Of a DNA stretch of 64,000 nt, positions 9,633 through 18,688 are shown in pieces. The notes beneath the pieces are model-generated. The model was given only the letters and a program-made list of their open reading frames with translations, was not told where the DNA came from and did no database searches. The position numbers were made by a program, and so were the translations under genes. Location: the NCBI RefSeq assembly GCF_900002575.1, contig NZ_LN650648.1:186001-250000 (forward strand), in the 5' to 3' direction. Positions within the stretch are counted from its first letter, which is position 1; the number at the start of each line of letters is the position of its first letter. The DNA comes from Romboutsia hominis (GTDB lineage: Bacteria; Bacillota; Clostridia; Peptostreptococcales; Peptostreptococcaceae).

Positions 9633-10404
9633 AACTATTAGAAAGTAAATCAGATATTGTTTTTGAAATATCTAATAAATCTTTAATAATATCTTGTTTA
9701 TGAAACTTATTTAAGTAAGATTTGTGACCGTATATACTAAGTGTTGCTATAGCTTTCTTATTATTTAAAATAGGTACACAGTAGCAAAGTTCATCAAAGT
9801 GATACTCACCAGATTCATAAGCATAGCCATCATTTTTTACCTTTTTTAAGTAAGCAACTAAATCATCAATGCTTGTGAAGAAGTTACCTTTAAATCTGCT
9901 ATTAGATACTTTTGAAAGGTAAATTTGTATTGCTTCATTAGAAGATTCCAACTGGCAGTTATAAGCTAACATACAATGAGCTACGGCAGGACGATAAGCC
10001 TCACAATTTAGAGGATCCTCATGTAGTGAATAAAAAGTTGTAGTGTAGTAACCAGAGTAGTTTCCTATCACAAAAACATTTGAACCTTCAATTACGGATA
10101 GAGAAACTGAGTTGCTATATTTTTCTGCTAAAAATGCCATATATGGTCTTGCAGTAGTAGCTATTGGTAAATTATTAGCAGCTGAAAATCCAAGAATGAG
10201 CGCTTTACTACCTATTGTATACAGACCTGTTTTAGGATCTTTTGATAGAAAATCTTTTTGATACATTGTGGTTAAAGTTCTATGAACAGTACTTCTGTGT
10301 AAGTTCATAACTTCAGCAATAGAAGAAACGGACATTTTACCACCATTTGAATGAATAAGACTTAATATATCTAAAGCCCTATCTAAACTTTGTAAAGAAG
10401 ACAA
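9631..10404 (-). CDS. IclR-family transcriptional regulator
   Basis: Helix-turn-helix regulator with a C-terminal ligand-binding domain. Residues about 5-65 form the IclR winged helix (SLDRALDILSLI ... MSVSSIAEVMNLHRSTVHRTLTTM), the rest the effector domain (CYCVPILNNKKAIATLSIYG). I start it at the TTG at 10404, about 11 bases after GAAAGGGG, giving 257 residues, the usual family length; starting at the ATG at 10503 would add a hydrophobic segment untypical of IclR proteins. It lies between the two halves of the reductase cluster and probably controls both. Confidence 0.82.
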   Translation of the reverse strand: MSSLQSLDRALDILSLIHSNGGKMSVSSIAEVMNLHRSTVHRTLTTMYQKDFLSKDPKTGLYTIGSKALILGFSAANNLPIATTARPYMAFLAEKYSNSVSLSVIEGSNVFVIGNYSGYYTTTFYSLHEDPLNCEAYRPAVAHCMLAYNCQLESSNEAIQIYLSKVSNSRFKGNFFTSIDDLVAYLKKVKNDGYAYESGEYHFDELCYCVPILNNKKAIATLSIYGHKSYLNKFHKQDIIKDLLDISKTISDLLSNS

Positions 10405-10842
10405 ACTTATATAAACCCCTTTCGAAATATATAATTTTTTTCTTATAGTATAGCATAATTTAAATAAAAAAATAAAAAATAATTGTTCCATATAGTGCGA
10501 CATTCATATGGAGATAATATAAAAAAATTATAAAAAATAAGTTGAAATGTATGTAAATATCGAACTTATAGTACGTTTATAGTTTATTTTTAATAAAATA
10601 ACTTTAAAATAGTGTTGCGGTATATGAAAAGGGTTGCTACAATGAAATTGAAATATACTTTTAATACTTAAAAACATATTATTTTCAATAAAATTCAAAA
10701 CAGTTACATTTTATACTATTCAAATATTCAGATTAAACTTAATTAATTCAAAATAATAGAATTTAAAACAATTAAATTCCAAATAATTACACCTAATAAA
10801 ATTCAAAACAACTATTAAAATTTATTTAAGGGAGAAGTAATT
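10405..10842. promoter_or_regulatory. Divergent regulatory region between iclR-type and BaiH-like genes
   Basis: 438 AT-rich bases. Copies of the motif ATTCNAAAYAATTA lie at 10693-10706, 10718-10731 (weak), 10746-10759, 10761-10774, 10776-10789 and 10801-10814. The central three are exactly 15 bases apart, and the last ends 28 bases before the BaiH-like start codon. Motif copies at that place could block or recruit polymerase. Confidence 0.55.
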
Positions 10843-12828
10843 ATGGATAATTTTAAACTATATACACCAATTAACATAGGCAATGTTGAAATAAAAAATA
10901 GAGTTTTAATGGCGCCTATGAGCCTTGGCTATGAAGAAAAAGATGGAAATGTAAGTTCAAGACTTCAAGACTTCTGGATTGAAAGAGCCAAGGGTGGAGT
11001 AGGTCTTATTGTTGTAGACGCAGTTACAGTGGATAGCTCAGTTCCATATTTAGGATTTACAATTAGTTTAGGAGAAGATAAATTTATCCCTAAATTCAAA
11101 TCGTTTGTAGATGAAATTCATGCAAATGGTTCAAAATTATTTCCTCAAATTACACATCCAGGACCTGAATCTATTTCATGGATGTTTGGTAAAACACCAG
11201 TAGCTTCTTCAAACTATATAAATAGTTTAGGAAAATCAGTTAGAGAACTTAAAGTAGAAGAAATTGAAGCTATAGTTGAGCAATATGGTGATGCTGCAAG
11301 AAGAGCTAAAGAAGCAGGTTGCGACGGGGTAGAGTTTCACTGTGCCCATGCATATATGTTAGCAGGTTCTTTCTTATCTCCACTTAGAAATAAAAGAACA
11401 GATTGCTATGGAGGTAATTTAGACGGTAGAGCTAAATTTGCTTTTGATGTAATTAAAAATATAAAGAAAAAAGCTGGAGATGATTTCCCTATACTTATGA
11501 GAATTTCAGGCGATGAAAGAGTATTAGGCGGAAATACATTAAATGATATGTTGTATTTAGTACCTAAATTTGTAGAAGCTGGGGTAGATGCTTTTGAAAT
11601 TTCTGGTGGTACTCAATATGAATTATGTTGGAAAATAATCCCTTGCCATTATGAGTCACCAGGAGTAAATATAAAAGAAGCTGAAGCTATTAAAAAAGTT
11701 TCTAAAGTACCTGTATTTGTAGTTGGTAAGATTAATGATATAAAACTTGGCGAAAGTTTAGTTGAAAGAGACGTTGTAGATGGAGTAGTATTTGGTAGAC
11801 CTTTACTTGCTGATCCTGAACTTGTAAATAAAGGGTTTGAAGGAAGATATGAAGATATAAGACCATGTGCAAGTTGCGGTGGACCTTGTATAACAAGAGA
11901 AAGATCTAACCCAGTTGCAAAATGTGCAATAAACCCTGAACTTGGGCGTGAAAAAGAAATGGCTATTACAGAAGCAAAAATAAAGAAAAATGTAGTAATA
12001 GTAGGTGGTGGACCAGCTGGTTTAGAAACTGCAAGAGTTGCAGCTAAAAGAGGTCATAAAGTTACTTTAATTGAAAAGTCAGATAGACTTGGAGGTCAAA
12101 TAAATCTTGCAGCTATTCCTCCTCACAAACAAGATTTAACAAGATGGGTTAAATATTTAAAAGTTCAAGTTGAAAAATCTAATGTAGATATAAAATTAAA
12201 TACAGAAGCAACAGCTGAGTATATAAAAGAATTAAATGCAAATGTATGTATTATCTCAACTGGTTCAACTCCGTTTATACCAAAAGTAAAAGGCATAGAA
12301 AATATTGATGCTATAACAGGTAGTGATGTGCTATCTGCAAAGGTTAAAGATGCAATACATGGAAAGGTTCTTGTAGTTGGAGGTAGTCTTGTAGGATGTG
12401 AAGTTACTGAAACCATATTGCACAATGCAGTAGGACCTGTACAAATTCATATGATTGAAATGTTAGGTGAAATTGCACCAAATCTATGCCCAAATAATAA
12501 AGTACCTCTTATGAAAATGCTTAATGAAAAAGGCGTTGTAATGAGCACTAATACAAAACTTTTAGAAATTACAGAAGATGGTACAGGAGTTATAGTTGAA
12601 AAAGATGGAAAAGAAGAAGTGCTAAGTGGATTTAGTAAAATAATTTTCTGTTGTGGTGCAAAACCGGTAAATAATTTAGCAGATGAACTAAAAGATATTG
12701 AAGTACACATTATAGGAGATGCCAACAAGCCAGGACAAGTCCATCATGCTATTGAAGCAGGAGCAATACTTGCAAGAAAAATAGGAGATGTAGAAAATTT
12801 AGATAGCGAAAAAGCGATTGCAAATTAA
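10843..12828 (+). CDS. NADH:flavin oxidoreductase, BaiH/enoate-reductase type
   Basis: 661 residues with the same layout as the reductase at 6593: OYE barrel (HCAHAYMLAGSFLSP region), Fe-S cysteines CASCGGPC and AKCAINPE near residues 345-370, then a FAD domain beginning VVIVGGGPAGLETA and a second nucleotide-binding motif LVVGGSLVGCE. It is clearly diverged from the other reductase, as BaiH is from BaiCD. GGGAGAAG lies upstream of the ATG. It is followed after 22 bases by the BaiE-like gene, so the two form an operon. Expected chemistry is NADH-dependent reduction of a conjugated C=C bond, substrate unproven. Confidence 0.85.
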   Translation: MDNFKLYTPINIGNVEIKNRVLMAPMSLGYEEKDGNVSSRLQDFWIERAKGGVGLIVVDAVTVDSSVPYLGFTISLGEDKFIPKFKSFVDEIHANGSKLFPQITHPGPESISWMFGKTPVASSNYINSLGKSVRELKVEEIEAIVEQYGDAARRAKEAGCDGVEFHCAHAYMLAGSFLSPLRNKRTDCYGGNLDGRAKFAFDVIKNIKKKAGDDFPILMRISGDERVLGGNTLNDMLYLVPKFVEAGVDAFEISGGTQYELCWKIIPCHYESPGVNIKEAEAIKKVSKVPVFVVGKINDIKLGESLVERDVVDGVVFGRPLLADPELVNKGFEGRYEDIRPCASCGGPCITRERSNPVAKCAINPELGREKEMAITEAKIKKNVVIVGGGPAGLETARVAAKRGHKVTLIEKSDRLGGQINLAAIPPHKQDLTRWVKYLKVQVEKSNVDIKLNTEATAEYIKELNANVCIISTGSTPFIPKVKGIENIDAITGSDVLSAKVKDAIHGKVLVVGGSLVGCEVTETILHNAVGPVQIHMIEMLGEIAPNLCPNNKVPLMKMLNEKGVVMSTNTKLLEITEDGTGVIVEKDGKEEVLSGFSKIIFCCGAKPVNNLADELKDIEVHIIGDANKPGQVHHAIEAGAILARKIGDVENLDSEKAIAN

Positions 12829-12850
12829 AAATTAAAGAGGGGGATCCGGT

Positions 12851-13366
12851 ATGAGTACTATTGAAAAGTTAGAACAAAGATTAATACAAATGGAAAAGGA
12901 AATTACAAGACTTAAAGATATAGAATCTATAAAAAGTTTGAAGGGAAAATATCTACGTTGCTTAGACTCTAAGCTATGGGATACAATAGGAGAATGTTTT
13001 TGTGAGGATGTAACGACAAGTTACTCAGATGGAAAACTTTCTTTTACAGGTAAAGAAGAAGTTGTAAATTTCTTTAGAACTTGTATGCCACCAGAACATA
13101 TAACTATGCATCAATGTCATACTCCTGAAATCGAGTTTGAAAGTGATACTGTAGCTTTTGCATATTGGTATTTAGGAGATAACCTAATATTATTAGATAG
13201 AAATATGGGAATTAGAGGTGGAGCATTTTATCGTGAAAGCTATGAAAAAGTTAATGGAGAATGGAAGATAAAGACAATTGGATATAAGCGTACATTTGAA
13301 GAAAGATGGGATAGAAATGATCCAAAAAGTGCAAAGATTACTTATAATATGCATAGTAAAGAATAA
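12851..13366 (+). CDS. NTF2-like dehydratase, BaiE (bile acid 7-alpha-dehydratase) homologue
   Basis: 171-residue SnoaL/NTF2-fold protein. An N-terminal coiled helix (EKLEQRLIQMEKEI) leads into IKSLKGKYLRCLDSKLWD, closely matching what I recall of BaiE. The residues I recall as catalytic in BaiE (Tyr30, Asp35, His83, with Asp106 and Arg146) fall on Tyr34, Asp39, His87, Asp110 and Arg147 here. It ends NMHSKE, as BaiE ends in NMHK. Likely role: dehydration of a hydroxylated ring next to a 3-keto-4-ene or similar group. There is no CoA ligase or CoA transferase nearby, which the canonical pathway would need, so the true substrate may differ. Confidence 0.75.
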   Translation: MSTIEKLEQRLIQMEKEITRLKDIESIKSLKGKYLRCLDSKLWDTIGECFCEDVTTSYSDGKLSFTGKEEVVNFFRTCMPPEHITMHQCHTPEIEFESDTVAFAYWYLGDNLILLDRNMGIRGGAFYRESYEKVNGEWKIKTIGYKRTFEERWDRNDPKSAKITYNMHSKE

Positions 13367-13456
13367 AATAGTCAAGTGATTAACTCTTATGTAGGATATA
13401 AAGCTTTTGTATTAAATATAAAACTATCCTTATTTTTAATAATATATATTGTTTTT

Positions 13457-13482
13457 AAAGATCCTTACGAGGGTCTTTTTTT
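13457..13482 (+). terminator. Terminator after the BaiE-like gene
   Basis: AAAGATCC / GGGTCTTT stem with TTACGA loop and T tract. Repeat copy A2 begins in the T tract. Confidence 0.82.
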
Positions 13483-13648
13483 ACGCTTAAGGAAATTATG
13501 ATACTTCATAAACTGTAGATAATTATTGAAATTAAGCAATACCAATTAGTTTTATGAGCGTAAAAAAGACATTTTGAGCAACGGACGAAGTCGTTGGCGA
13601 CATGAAGTGTTTTGCCGACACGTCGCTCAAGCGCAGCGAATTTTTTAT
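13476..13648. repeat. Dispersed intergenic repeat, copy A2
   Basis: Second copy of the roughly 170-bp repeat: TTTACGCTTAAGGAAATTAT start, CAACGGACGAAGTCGTTGG block, GCTCAAGCG block, AATTTTTTAT end. The inner TTGAGC and GCTCAA arms can pair, so the RNA would fold. It fills most of the 475-base gap before the M20 gene; the rest (13649-13841) is AT-rich leader with no structure I recognise. Confidence 0.75.
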
Positions 13649-13841
13649 ATCTTTAAAAATAGAGTACAAGTATAGTCAGATTCATTGAATTTTATTTTTG
13701 TATATAAAATATGAAGGAAAATGTAGAGTCTGTACGGAATTGGAGAATATATTATTTATAGTGAAACCATTATAAAAGCTATCGGGGTCGAGATTCAAAT
13801 ATAAATAAGTTAACAAAACGATATATTAAGGGGGGAAGTAT

Positions 13842-14960
13842 ATGATAAAAAATATACCTTTAGAGAATAAGATTAACAAACATAGAAAGATATTAAATTC
13901 CATTGCAGAGCTAGGAAGAAAAGAGTTTAAGACGTCACAATACATAAAGGATTATTTAGATGGAATTAATATATCATATAAAGAATATCTAGATACATCT
14001 ATCGTAGGAATTATAAAAGGAAATAATGGTGATAAAACTATAGCATTTAGAGCAGATATGGATGGATTGTTAACAGATGAAGGTCCGAAACACTTATGTG
14101 GACATGATGGACATATGAGTATATTACTAGGTCTTATAGAATTTATCAGTATGAATAAAGAAAAATTAAAGGATGATATAGTATTTATATTTCAACAAGC
14201 AGAAGAAGGTCCAGGTGGAGCTAATGAGTTGATTGAAGCAGGAATAATACAAGAATATAATATAGATGAAATTTATGGTCTTCATATATATCCAGATATA
14301 GAAACAGGATATATAGGAGTAAGAAGTGGATATTTTATGGCACAGGCAGGAGATATAGATATAAATATATATGCTAAAAGTGGGCATGGAGCAATGCCTC
14401 AAAATGGAATAGATGGAGTTGTAGTTGCCTCGAATTTAGTCACTAATCTTCAAACTATAATATCCAGAAATGTAAGTCCTATTGATACAGCTGTACTTAG
14501 CATAGGAATTATAAATGGAGGAACAAGAAGAAATATTATAGCTGAAAATGTTAATTTACAAGGCACAATAAGAACATTTAAGCCAGAAGTATATAGTAAG
14601 ATTAAAAAAAGAATACTAGAAGTGTGTAAAGGAATGGAAGTTTTATATAATTGCAAAGTAGATTTAAAAATAAGAGATGATTACCCAGCTGTTAATAATG
14701 ATAAAAAGTTATATGAAGAATTTATACAAATCATAGATAAAGATAGGCTAATACAACTTGAGCCACTTATGATATCAGAGGACTTTTCATATTATCAAAA
14801 AGAAGTACCAGGATTATTTTTCATGCTAGGAGCAAGAAATATAGAAAAAGGGTTTGTTAATGGACTTCATAACATTAATTTTGATTTTGATGAAGAAGTT
14901 TTAAGAAATGGTCTAGAAATATTTATTAAATTGTTAAAACATAAGAGATCAATATGTTAA
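13842..14960 (+). CDS. M20-family amidohydrolase (candidate N-acetyl-diaminopimelate deacetylase)
   Basis: 372-residue metal-dependent deacylase of the M20D (hippurate hydrolase/aminoacylase) group. Metal and catalytic residues are visible in ADMDGL, HLCGHDGHMS, QQAEEGPGGA, GLHIYP and the C-terminal GLHNINF. The segment between ADMDGL and HLCGHDG is short. The QAEEGPGGA motif and length fit YkuR-type N-acetyl-diaminopimelate deacetylase, which would complete the dapD (acetylase) route encoded at 2867-6280; other N-acyl amino acids are possible. AAGGGGGGAAG gives a strong ribosome site. Monocistronic. Confidence 0.78.
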   Translation: MIKNIPLENKINKHRKILNSIAELGRKEFKTSQYIKDYLDGINISYKEYLDTSIVGIIKGNNGDKTIAFRADMDGLLTDEGPKHLCGHDGHMSILLGLIEFISMNKEKLKDDIVFIFQQAEEGPGGANELIEAGIIQEYNIDEIYGLHIYPDIETGYIGVRSGYFMAQAGDIDINIYAKSGHGAMPQNGIDGVVVASNLVTNLQTIISRNVSPIDTAVLSIGIINGGTRRNIIAENVNLQGTIRTFKPEVYSKIKKRILEVCKGMEVLYNCKVDLKIRDDYPAVNNDKKLYEEFIQIIDKDRLIQLEPLMISEDFSYYQKEVPGLFFMLGARNIEKGFVNGLHNINFDFDEEVLRNGLEIFIKLLKHKRSIC

Positions 14961-15115
14961 AATACATTTAAAAATTTATACTATGAGTATAAAATAAGAA
15001 TTATTTAATATATAGTTAAAGAAATGAGTTTTTATAATTAAAGGATACCCCTATAAATGTTTGTATAAATTTCGTCTAAATGACAAGAATACAAATATGT
15101 AAAGGGGTGTTTTTT

Positions 15116-15358
15116 ATGGATTTAAATAAGCCAGGCAAAAAAAGTACAAGTAAATCTAAAAAGAAAAAAATATTGACAGACAATGATATAATGAAATATG
15201 AGATAGCATCAGAACTAGGTCTAATAGACAAGGTAAATGAATTAGGCTGGGCAGGTCTTACAGCTAAAGAAGCTGGAAGAATTGGTGGAATACTCACATC
15301 TAGAAAAAAACAAAAGAAAAAGATGGAGGAGTCAAATAAAGAGGATGGATCAGTATAA
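15116..15358 (+). CDS. Small acid-soluble spore protein, alpha/beta type
   Basis: DNA-coating protein of the forespore. 80 residues from the ATG at 15116 (AAAGGGGTG upstream; an in-frame ATG 12 codons earlier lacks a site). A Lys-rich head precedes the family core: KYEIASELGL, the Glu-Ile germination-protease region, and GLTAKEAGRIGGIL. The Lys-rich head and tail are unusual for major SASPs and suggest a minor form. Shows that the organism forms spores. Its 3' end overlaps the next gene by 14 bases. Confidence 0.88.
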   Translation: MDLNKPGKKSTSKSKKKKILTDNDIMKYEIASELGLIDKVNELGWAGLTAKEAGRIGGILTSRKKQKKKMEESNKEDGSV

Positions 15359-16091
15359 AGATTTTGCATTCATCTATGATGAACTTATGAATGAAGTTGA
15401 TTATAATGGATGGGTTGAGTATATAGAAAAAATAATAGAAAAAGAAGGTACTAAAGTACAGAATATATTAGAATTAGCTTGTGGTACAGGAAATTTAACT
15501 ATACCATTAACTAAGAAAAACTACGATATTGCAGGAATAGATATATCAGAAGAAATGCTTGGAGTAGCTAGAGAAAAAGCAGAAAAAGAAGGTGTAGAGT
15601 TAGTATTACTACAACAAGATATAGCTGAATTAGACTTTGATATAACAAATTTAGACTGCGTATTATGTGCTTGTGATGGATTCAATTATATAACATATGA
15701 TGAAGATTTAGAAAATGTATTTAAAAAGACATATGAACTTTTAAAGGAAAATGGATTATTTATATTTGATATAAGTTCATTCTATAAATTGTCATCTGTA
15801 CTTGGAAACAACATGTATGGAGAAAATAGGGAAGACATAGCTTATATGTGGCAAAACTACTTTGATGATGAAGAAAATCTAGTAGAAATGGAATTAGCCT
15901 TCTTTGTAAAAGATGAAGACGGTAGATTTGAAAGATTTGAAGAAGTTCATCAACAAAGAGCATATACAGAAGAAGAAATATTAGACATGTTACAATCAGT
16001 AGGATTTAAAGATATAAAAGTTTATTCAGATTTTACATTTGAAGCACCAAAAGAAGATAGTGAAAGGATATTCTTTGTAGGTAGAAAATAA
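15345..16091 (+). CDS. SAM-dependent methyltransferase, class I
   Basis: 248-residue Rossmann-fold methyltransferase. Starts MDQYKDFAFIYDELM, then the SAM-binding motif ILELACGTGNLTIPL, acidic loop AGIDISEEML, and LVLLQQDIAEL; this YqeM-like small-molecule type is common in Firmicutes. The start at 15345 lies inside the spore-protein gene and is probably coupled to it; the GGAGGAG at 15325-15331 is somewhat distant. Substrate not predictable. Confidence 0.85.
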   Translation: MDQYKDFAFIYDELMNEVDYNGWVEYIEKIIEKEGTKVQNILELACGTGNLTIPLTKKNYDIAGIDISEEMLGVAREKAEKEGVELVLLQQDIAELDFDITNLDCVLCACDGFNYITYDEDLENVFKKTYELLKENGLFIFDISSFYKLSSVLGNNMYGENREDIAYMWQNYFDDEENLVEMELAFFVKDEDGRFERFEEVHQQRAYTEEEILDMLQSVGFKDIKVYSDFTFEAPKEDSERIFFVGRK

Positions 16092-16113
16092 AGGCATATA
16101 TGGAGGAATTGTT

Positions 16114-16995
16114 ATGAAGGATTATGTAATAAGAGCAACTGCAGGAGAAGGTCAAGTTAGAGCTTTCGTAGCAACTACTACTAACCTTGTAGAAAAAGCA
16201 AGAGAAGTACATGGTACAACAAAGGTTGCAACAGCGGCTTTAGGGAGAACATTAACAGCAACATCAATAATGGGGTTAATGATGAAAAATAAAGGTGACA
16301 AGGTTACTGTTATAATAAAAGGTGGAGGTCCAATAGGAACTATACTTACAACATCTGATTCTACAGGAATGGTAAAAGGATATGTTCAAAATCCACAAGT
16401 AGAAGTACCAGATTATGAAAATGGAAAGCTTAACGTGGCTGCAGCAGTAGGAACTGATGGAGTAGTTAAGGTTATAAAGGACTTAGGTCTTAGAGAGCCT
16501 TACAATGGAGCATACCCACTTGTAAGCGGTGAAATAGCAGAAGACTTCACACATTATTTTGCATTATCAGAGCAAACACCATCTGTAGTATCATTAGGTG
16601 TTCTTACAACAGAGTATGAAGTAGAACATGCAGGAGGATTTGTTGTTCAGCTTATGCCAGATGCAACAGAAGAGACAATATCTCAACTAGAGCAAAATAT
16701 ATCTAAGTTAGACTCAATAACAAATATGATGTTAGAAGGAAAAACTCCAGAAGATATATTAAGTATAGTATTAGAAGGACTAAACCCAAGAATATTAGAT
16801 AAAATAGAAGTTGGATTTGAATGTGAATGTTCAAAAGAAAAAGTTGGAGAAGCGCTAGTTTCTATAGGAAAGAGACAACTTCAAGAAATAATAGAAGAAG
16901 ATAAAAAAGCTGAAATAGGATGTCAATTCTGTAACTCAAAATATAATTTTAATGAAGAAGAATTAATAGAACTATTAAATAGCTTAGAAAACTAA
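16114..16995 (+). CDS. hslO: Hsp33 redox-regulated chaperone
   Basis: Holdase chaperone switched on by oxidation and unfolding, cytoplasmic. 293 residues: N-terminal fold (YVIRATAGEGQVRAFVATTT), EQTPSVVSLGVL segment and C-terminal zinc/redox switch CEC ... CQFC (Cys pairs near residues 234/236 and 269/272). Length and motifs are typical. Confidence 0.97.
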   Translation: MKDYVIRATAGEGQVRAFVATTTNLVEKAREVHGTTKVATAALGRTLTATSIMGLMMKNKGDKVTVIIKGGGPIGTILTTSDSTGMVKGYVQNPQVEVPDYENGKLNVAAAVGTDGVVKVIKDLGLREPYNGAYPLVSGEIAEDFTHYFALSEQTPSVVSLGVLTTEYEVEHAGGFVVQLMPDATEETISQLEQNISKLDSITNMMLEGKTPEDILSIVLEGLNPRILDKIEVGFECECSKEKVGEALVSIGKRQLQEIIEEDKKAEIGCQFCNSKYNFNEEELIELLNSLEN

Positions 16996-17000
16996 AAAAT

Positions 17001-17061
17001 AAGCTCTTTTGCTAAGTACCTTATTAAATGGTAAAATATACTTATGCAAAAGAGCTTTTTT
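17001..17061 (+). terminator. Terminator after hslO
   Basis: Perfect 12-base arms AAGCTCTTTTGC and GCAAAAGAGCTT around a 33-base loop, then a T tract. The loop is unusually long. Repeat copy A3 starts in the T tract. Confidence 0.85.
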
Positions 17062-17226
17062 ACTTACTAAGGGAATTTATCGCCTTGGAAATCGTGGATA
17101 ATCTATAAATTAAAGTTATATTAATATATTTGAAAAAAGTAAAAAAGAATTTTTGAGCAGCGGACGAAGTCGTTGGCAATATGAAATAGTTCGCCCATAC
17201 ATGGCTCAAGCAAAGCGAATTTTTAT
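17056..17226. repeat. Dispersed intergenic repeat, copy A3
   Basis: Most diverged of three copies: the GAGCAGCGGACGAAGTCGTT block, GGCTCAAGC and AAGCGAATTTTTAT end match copies A1 and A2; the first half is more degraded. Ends 38 bases before the rpoN start codon. Confidence 0.65.
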
Positions 17227-17263
17227 TATAAAAAATTACATATAACAATGGGGTGAATAGGTA

Positions 17264-18610
17264 ATGAACTTTAACCAAGGACTGGAACTAACTCAATCTC
17301 AAAGCCTAGTAATGACGACTCAGTTAAAGCAATCATTAGCTATACTAAATATGAGTAAGTTAGAGCTAGACGAAGAAATAAAAAGAGAATGTGAAGAAAA
17401 TCCTTTAATAGATGCAGAAAAAACTACAGAAATAGATTGGGAAGCATATATTAAAAATATTGAAAAGTCCAACTTATATGATAAAAATGAGGTTAGCTAC
17501 AACAGGGATAATGAAGTTAGCTTTGAAAATATGGTAAAGTATTCATCAAGCTTATATGAAGACTTACATTTTCATATAAGTTTATATAAGCTAAGTAAAA
17601 AAGAAATGGAAGTTTGTGACTATATTATCGACAGTCTAGATGAAGATGGATATTTAAGAGTAAATGAAGAAGAAATAATAAGTGAATTAAATATAGATAA
17701 AGAGTTATTTGAAAGCTGCTTATTAAATATACAACAATTAGAACCAAATGGTGTAGGAGCAAGAAACATATCAGAATGCTTAATTATACAAATAAGAAAT
17801 TTAGGTATAGACAATGAAATATTAGAAAAAATTATATTAAATGACTTAGAATTGATAGGAAATAATAAATATAGGGATATTAGTAAAAAATACAAAATAT
17901 CTCTGCAACAGTGTGTAGATATGATGGAAATAGTTAAAAGTCTAAATCCAAAGCCAGGTATATCTGTTAGTAAAGAAAGTAGTATGTATATACATCCAGA
18001 TGTAATAGTCGAAAAATTAGATGGGGAGTTTATAGTATATAGAAATACTAACGATAACTATCAATTAAACATAAATAATTTTTATAAAGAAATACTAAAA
18101 AATGCAAGCTCAGATAATAGTGCAAAGTCGTTTATAAAGGAAAAATTAAATTCAGCGACAATGCTAATTAAGAGCATAGAAAGTAGAAATAGTACAATTA
18201 TGAAAATAGCAAAAGAAATTGTAAAGTCTCAACGAGAGTTTTTTGAAAATGGAGTCAGGTATATAAAGCCTATGAGGATGAAAGATATTGCTGATAGATT
18301 AGGTTTTCATGAATCTACAATAAGTAGAGGTGTAAATGGAAAGTATATGCTAACAACTTTTGGAATATTTGAATTTAGATATTTTTTTAGTAGCGCTATA
18401 GAATCTAATAAAGATGAGGGTACATCTAGCTTAAGCATAAAAAAAATGATACAGGATAAAATAAAAGCGGAAAATAAGAAAAAGCCATTAAGTGACGACA
18501 AGATAGCAAGTATGTTAAAAGAAGAAGGGATTAATATAGCTAGGAGAACGATTGCTAAATATAGAGAAGAGCTTAAAATACCATCTTCAAGTAAGAGAAA
18601 ACAATACTAG
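17264..18610 (+). CDS. rpoN: RNA polymerase sigma-54 factor
   Basis: Alternative sigma factor that needs enhancer-binding ATPases. 448 residues: Gln/Leu-rich region I (LELTQSQSLVMTTQLKQSLAIL), core-binding domain about 90-270, HTH domain (MKDIADRLGFHESTISRGV) and the RpoN box ARRTIAKYRE near the C-terminus. GGGGTG precedes the ATG. It lies directly upstream of cggR, a common clostridial order. No sigma-54 activator is encoded in the window. Confidence 0.97.
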   Translation: MNFNQGLELTQSQSLVMTTQLKQSLAILNMSKLELDEEIKRECEENPLIDAEKTTEIDWEAYIKNIEKSNLYDKNEVSYNRDNEVSFENMVKYSSSLYEDLHFHISLYKLSKKEMEVCDYIIDSLDEDGYLRVNEEEIISELNIDKELFESCLLNIQQLEPNGVGARNISECLIIQIRNLGIDNEILEKIILNDLELIGNNKYRDISKKYKISLQQCVDMMEIVKSLNPKPGISVSKESSMYIHPDVIVEKLDGEFIVYRNTNDNYQLNINNFYKEILKNASSDNSAKSFIKEKLNSATMLIKSIESRNSTIMKIAKEIVKSQREFFENGVRYIKPMRMKDIADRLGFHESTISRGVNGKYMLTTFGIFEFRYFFSSAIESNKDEGTSSLSIKKMIQDKIKAENKKKPLSDDKIASMLKEEGINIARRTIAKYREELKIPSSSKRKQY

Positions 18611-18646
18611 TATTAGAAAATAAAAATAAAAATATCTCAAAAACTA

Positions 18647-18675
18647 TTGAAATATATTTACATTTCATTTACAAT
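18647..18675 (+). promoter_or_regulatory. Promoter of the cggR-gap unit
   Basis: TTGAAA (18647-18652), 17-base spacer, TACAAT (18670-18675), 76 bases before the cggR start codon. Confidence 0.75.
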
Positions 18676-18688
18676 AAAATTATCTTGT

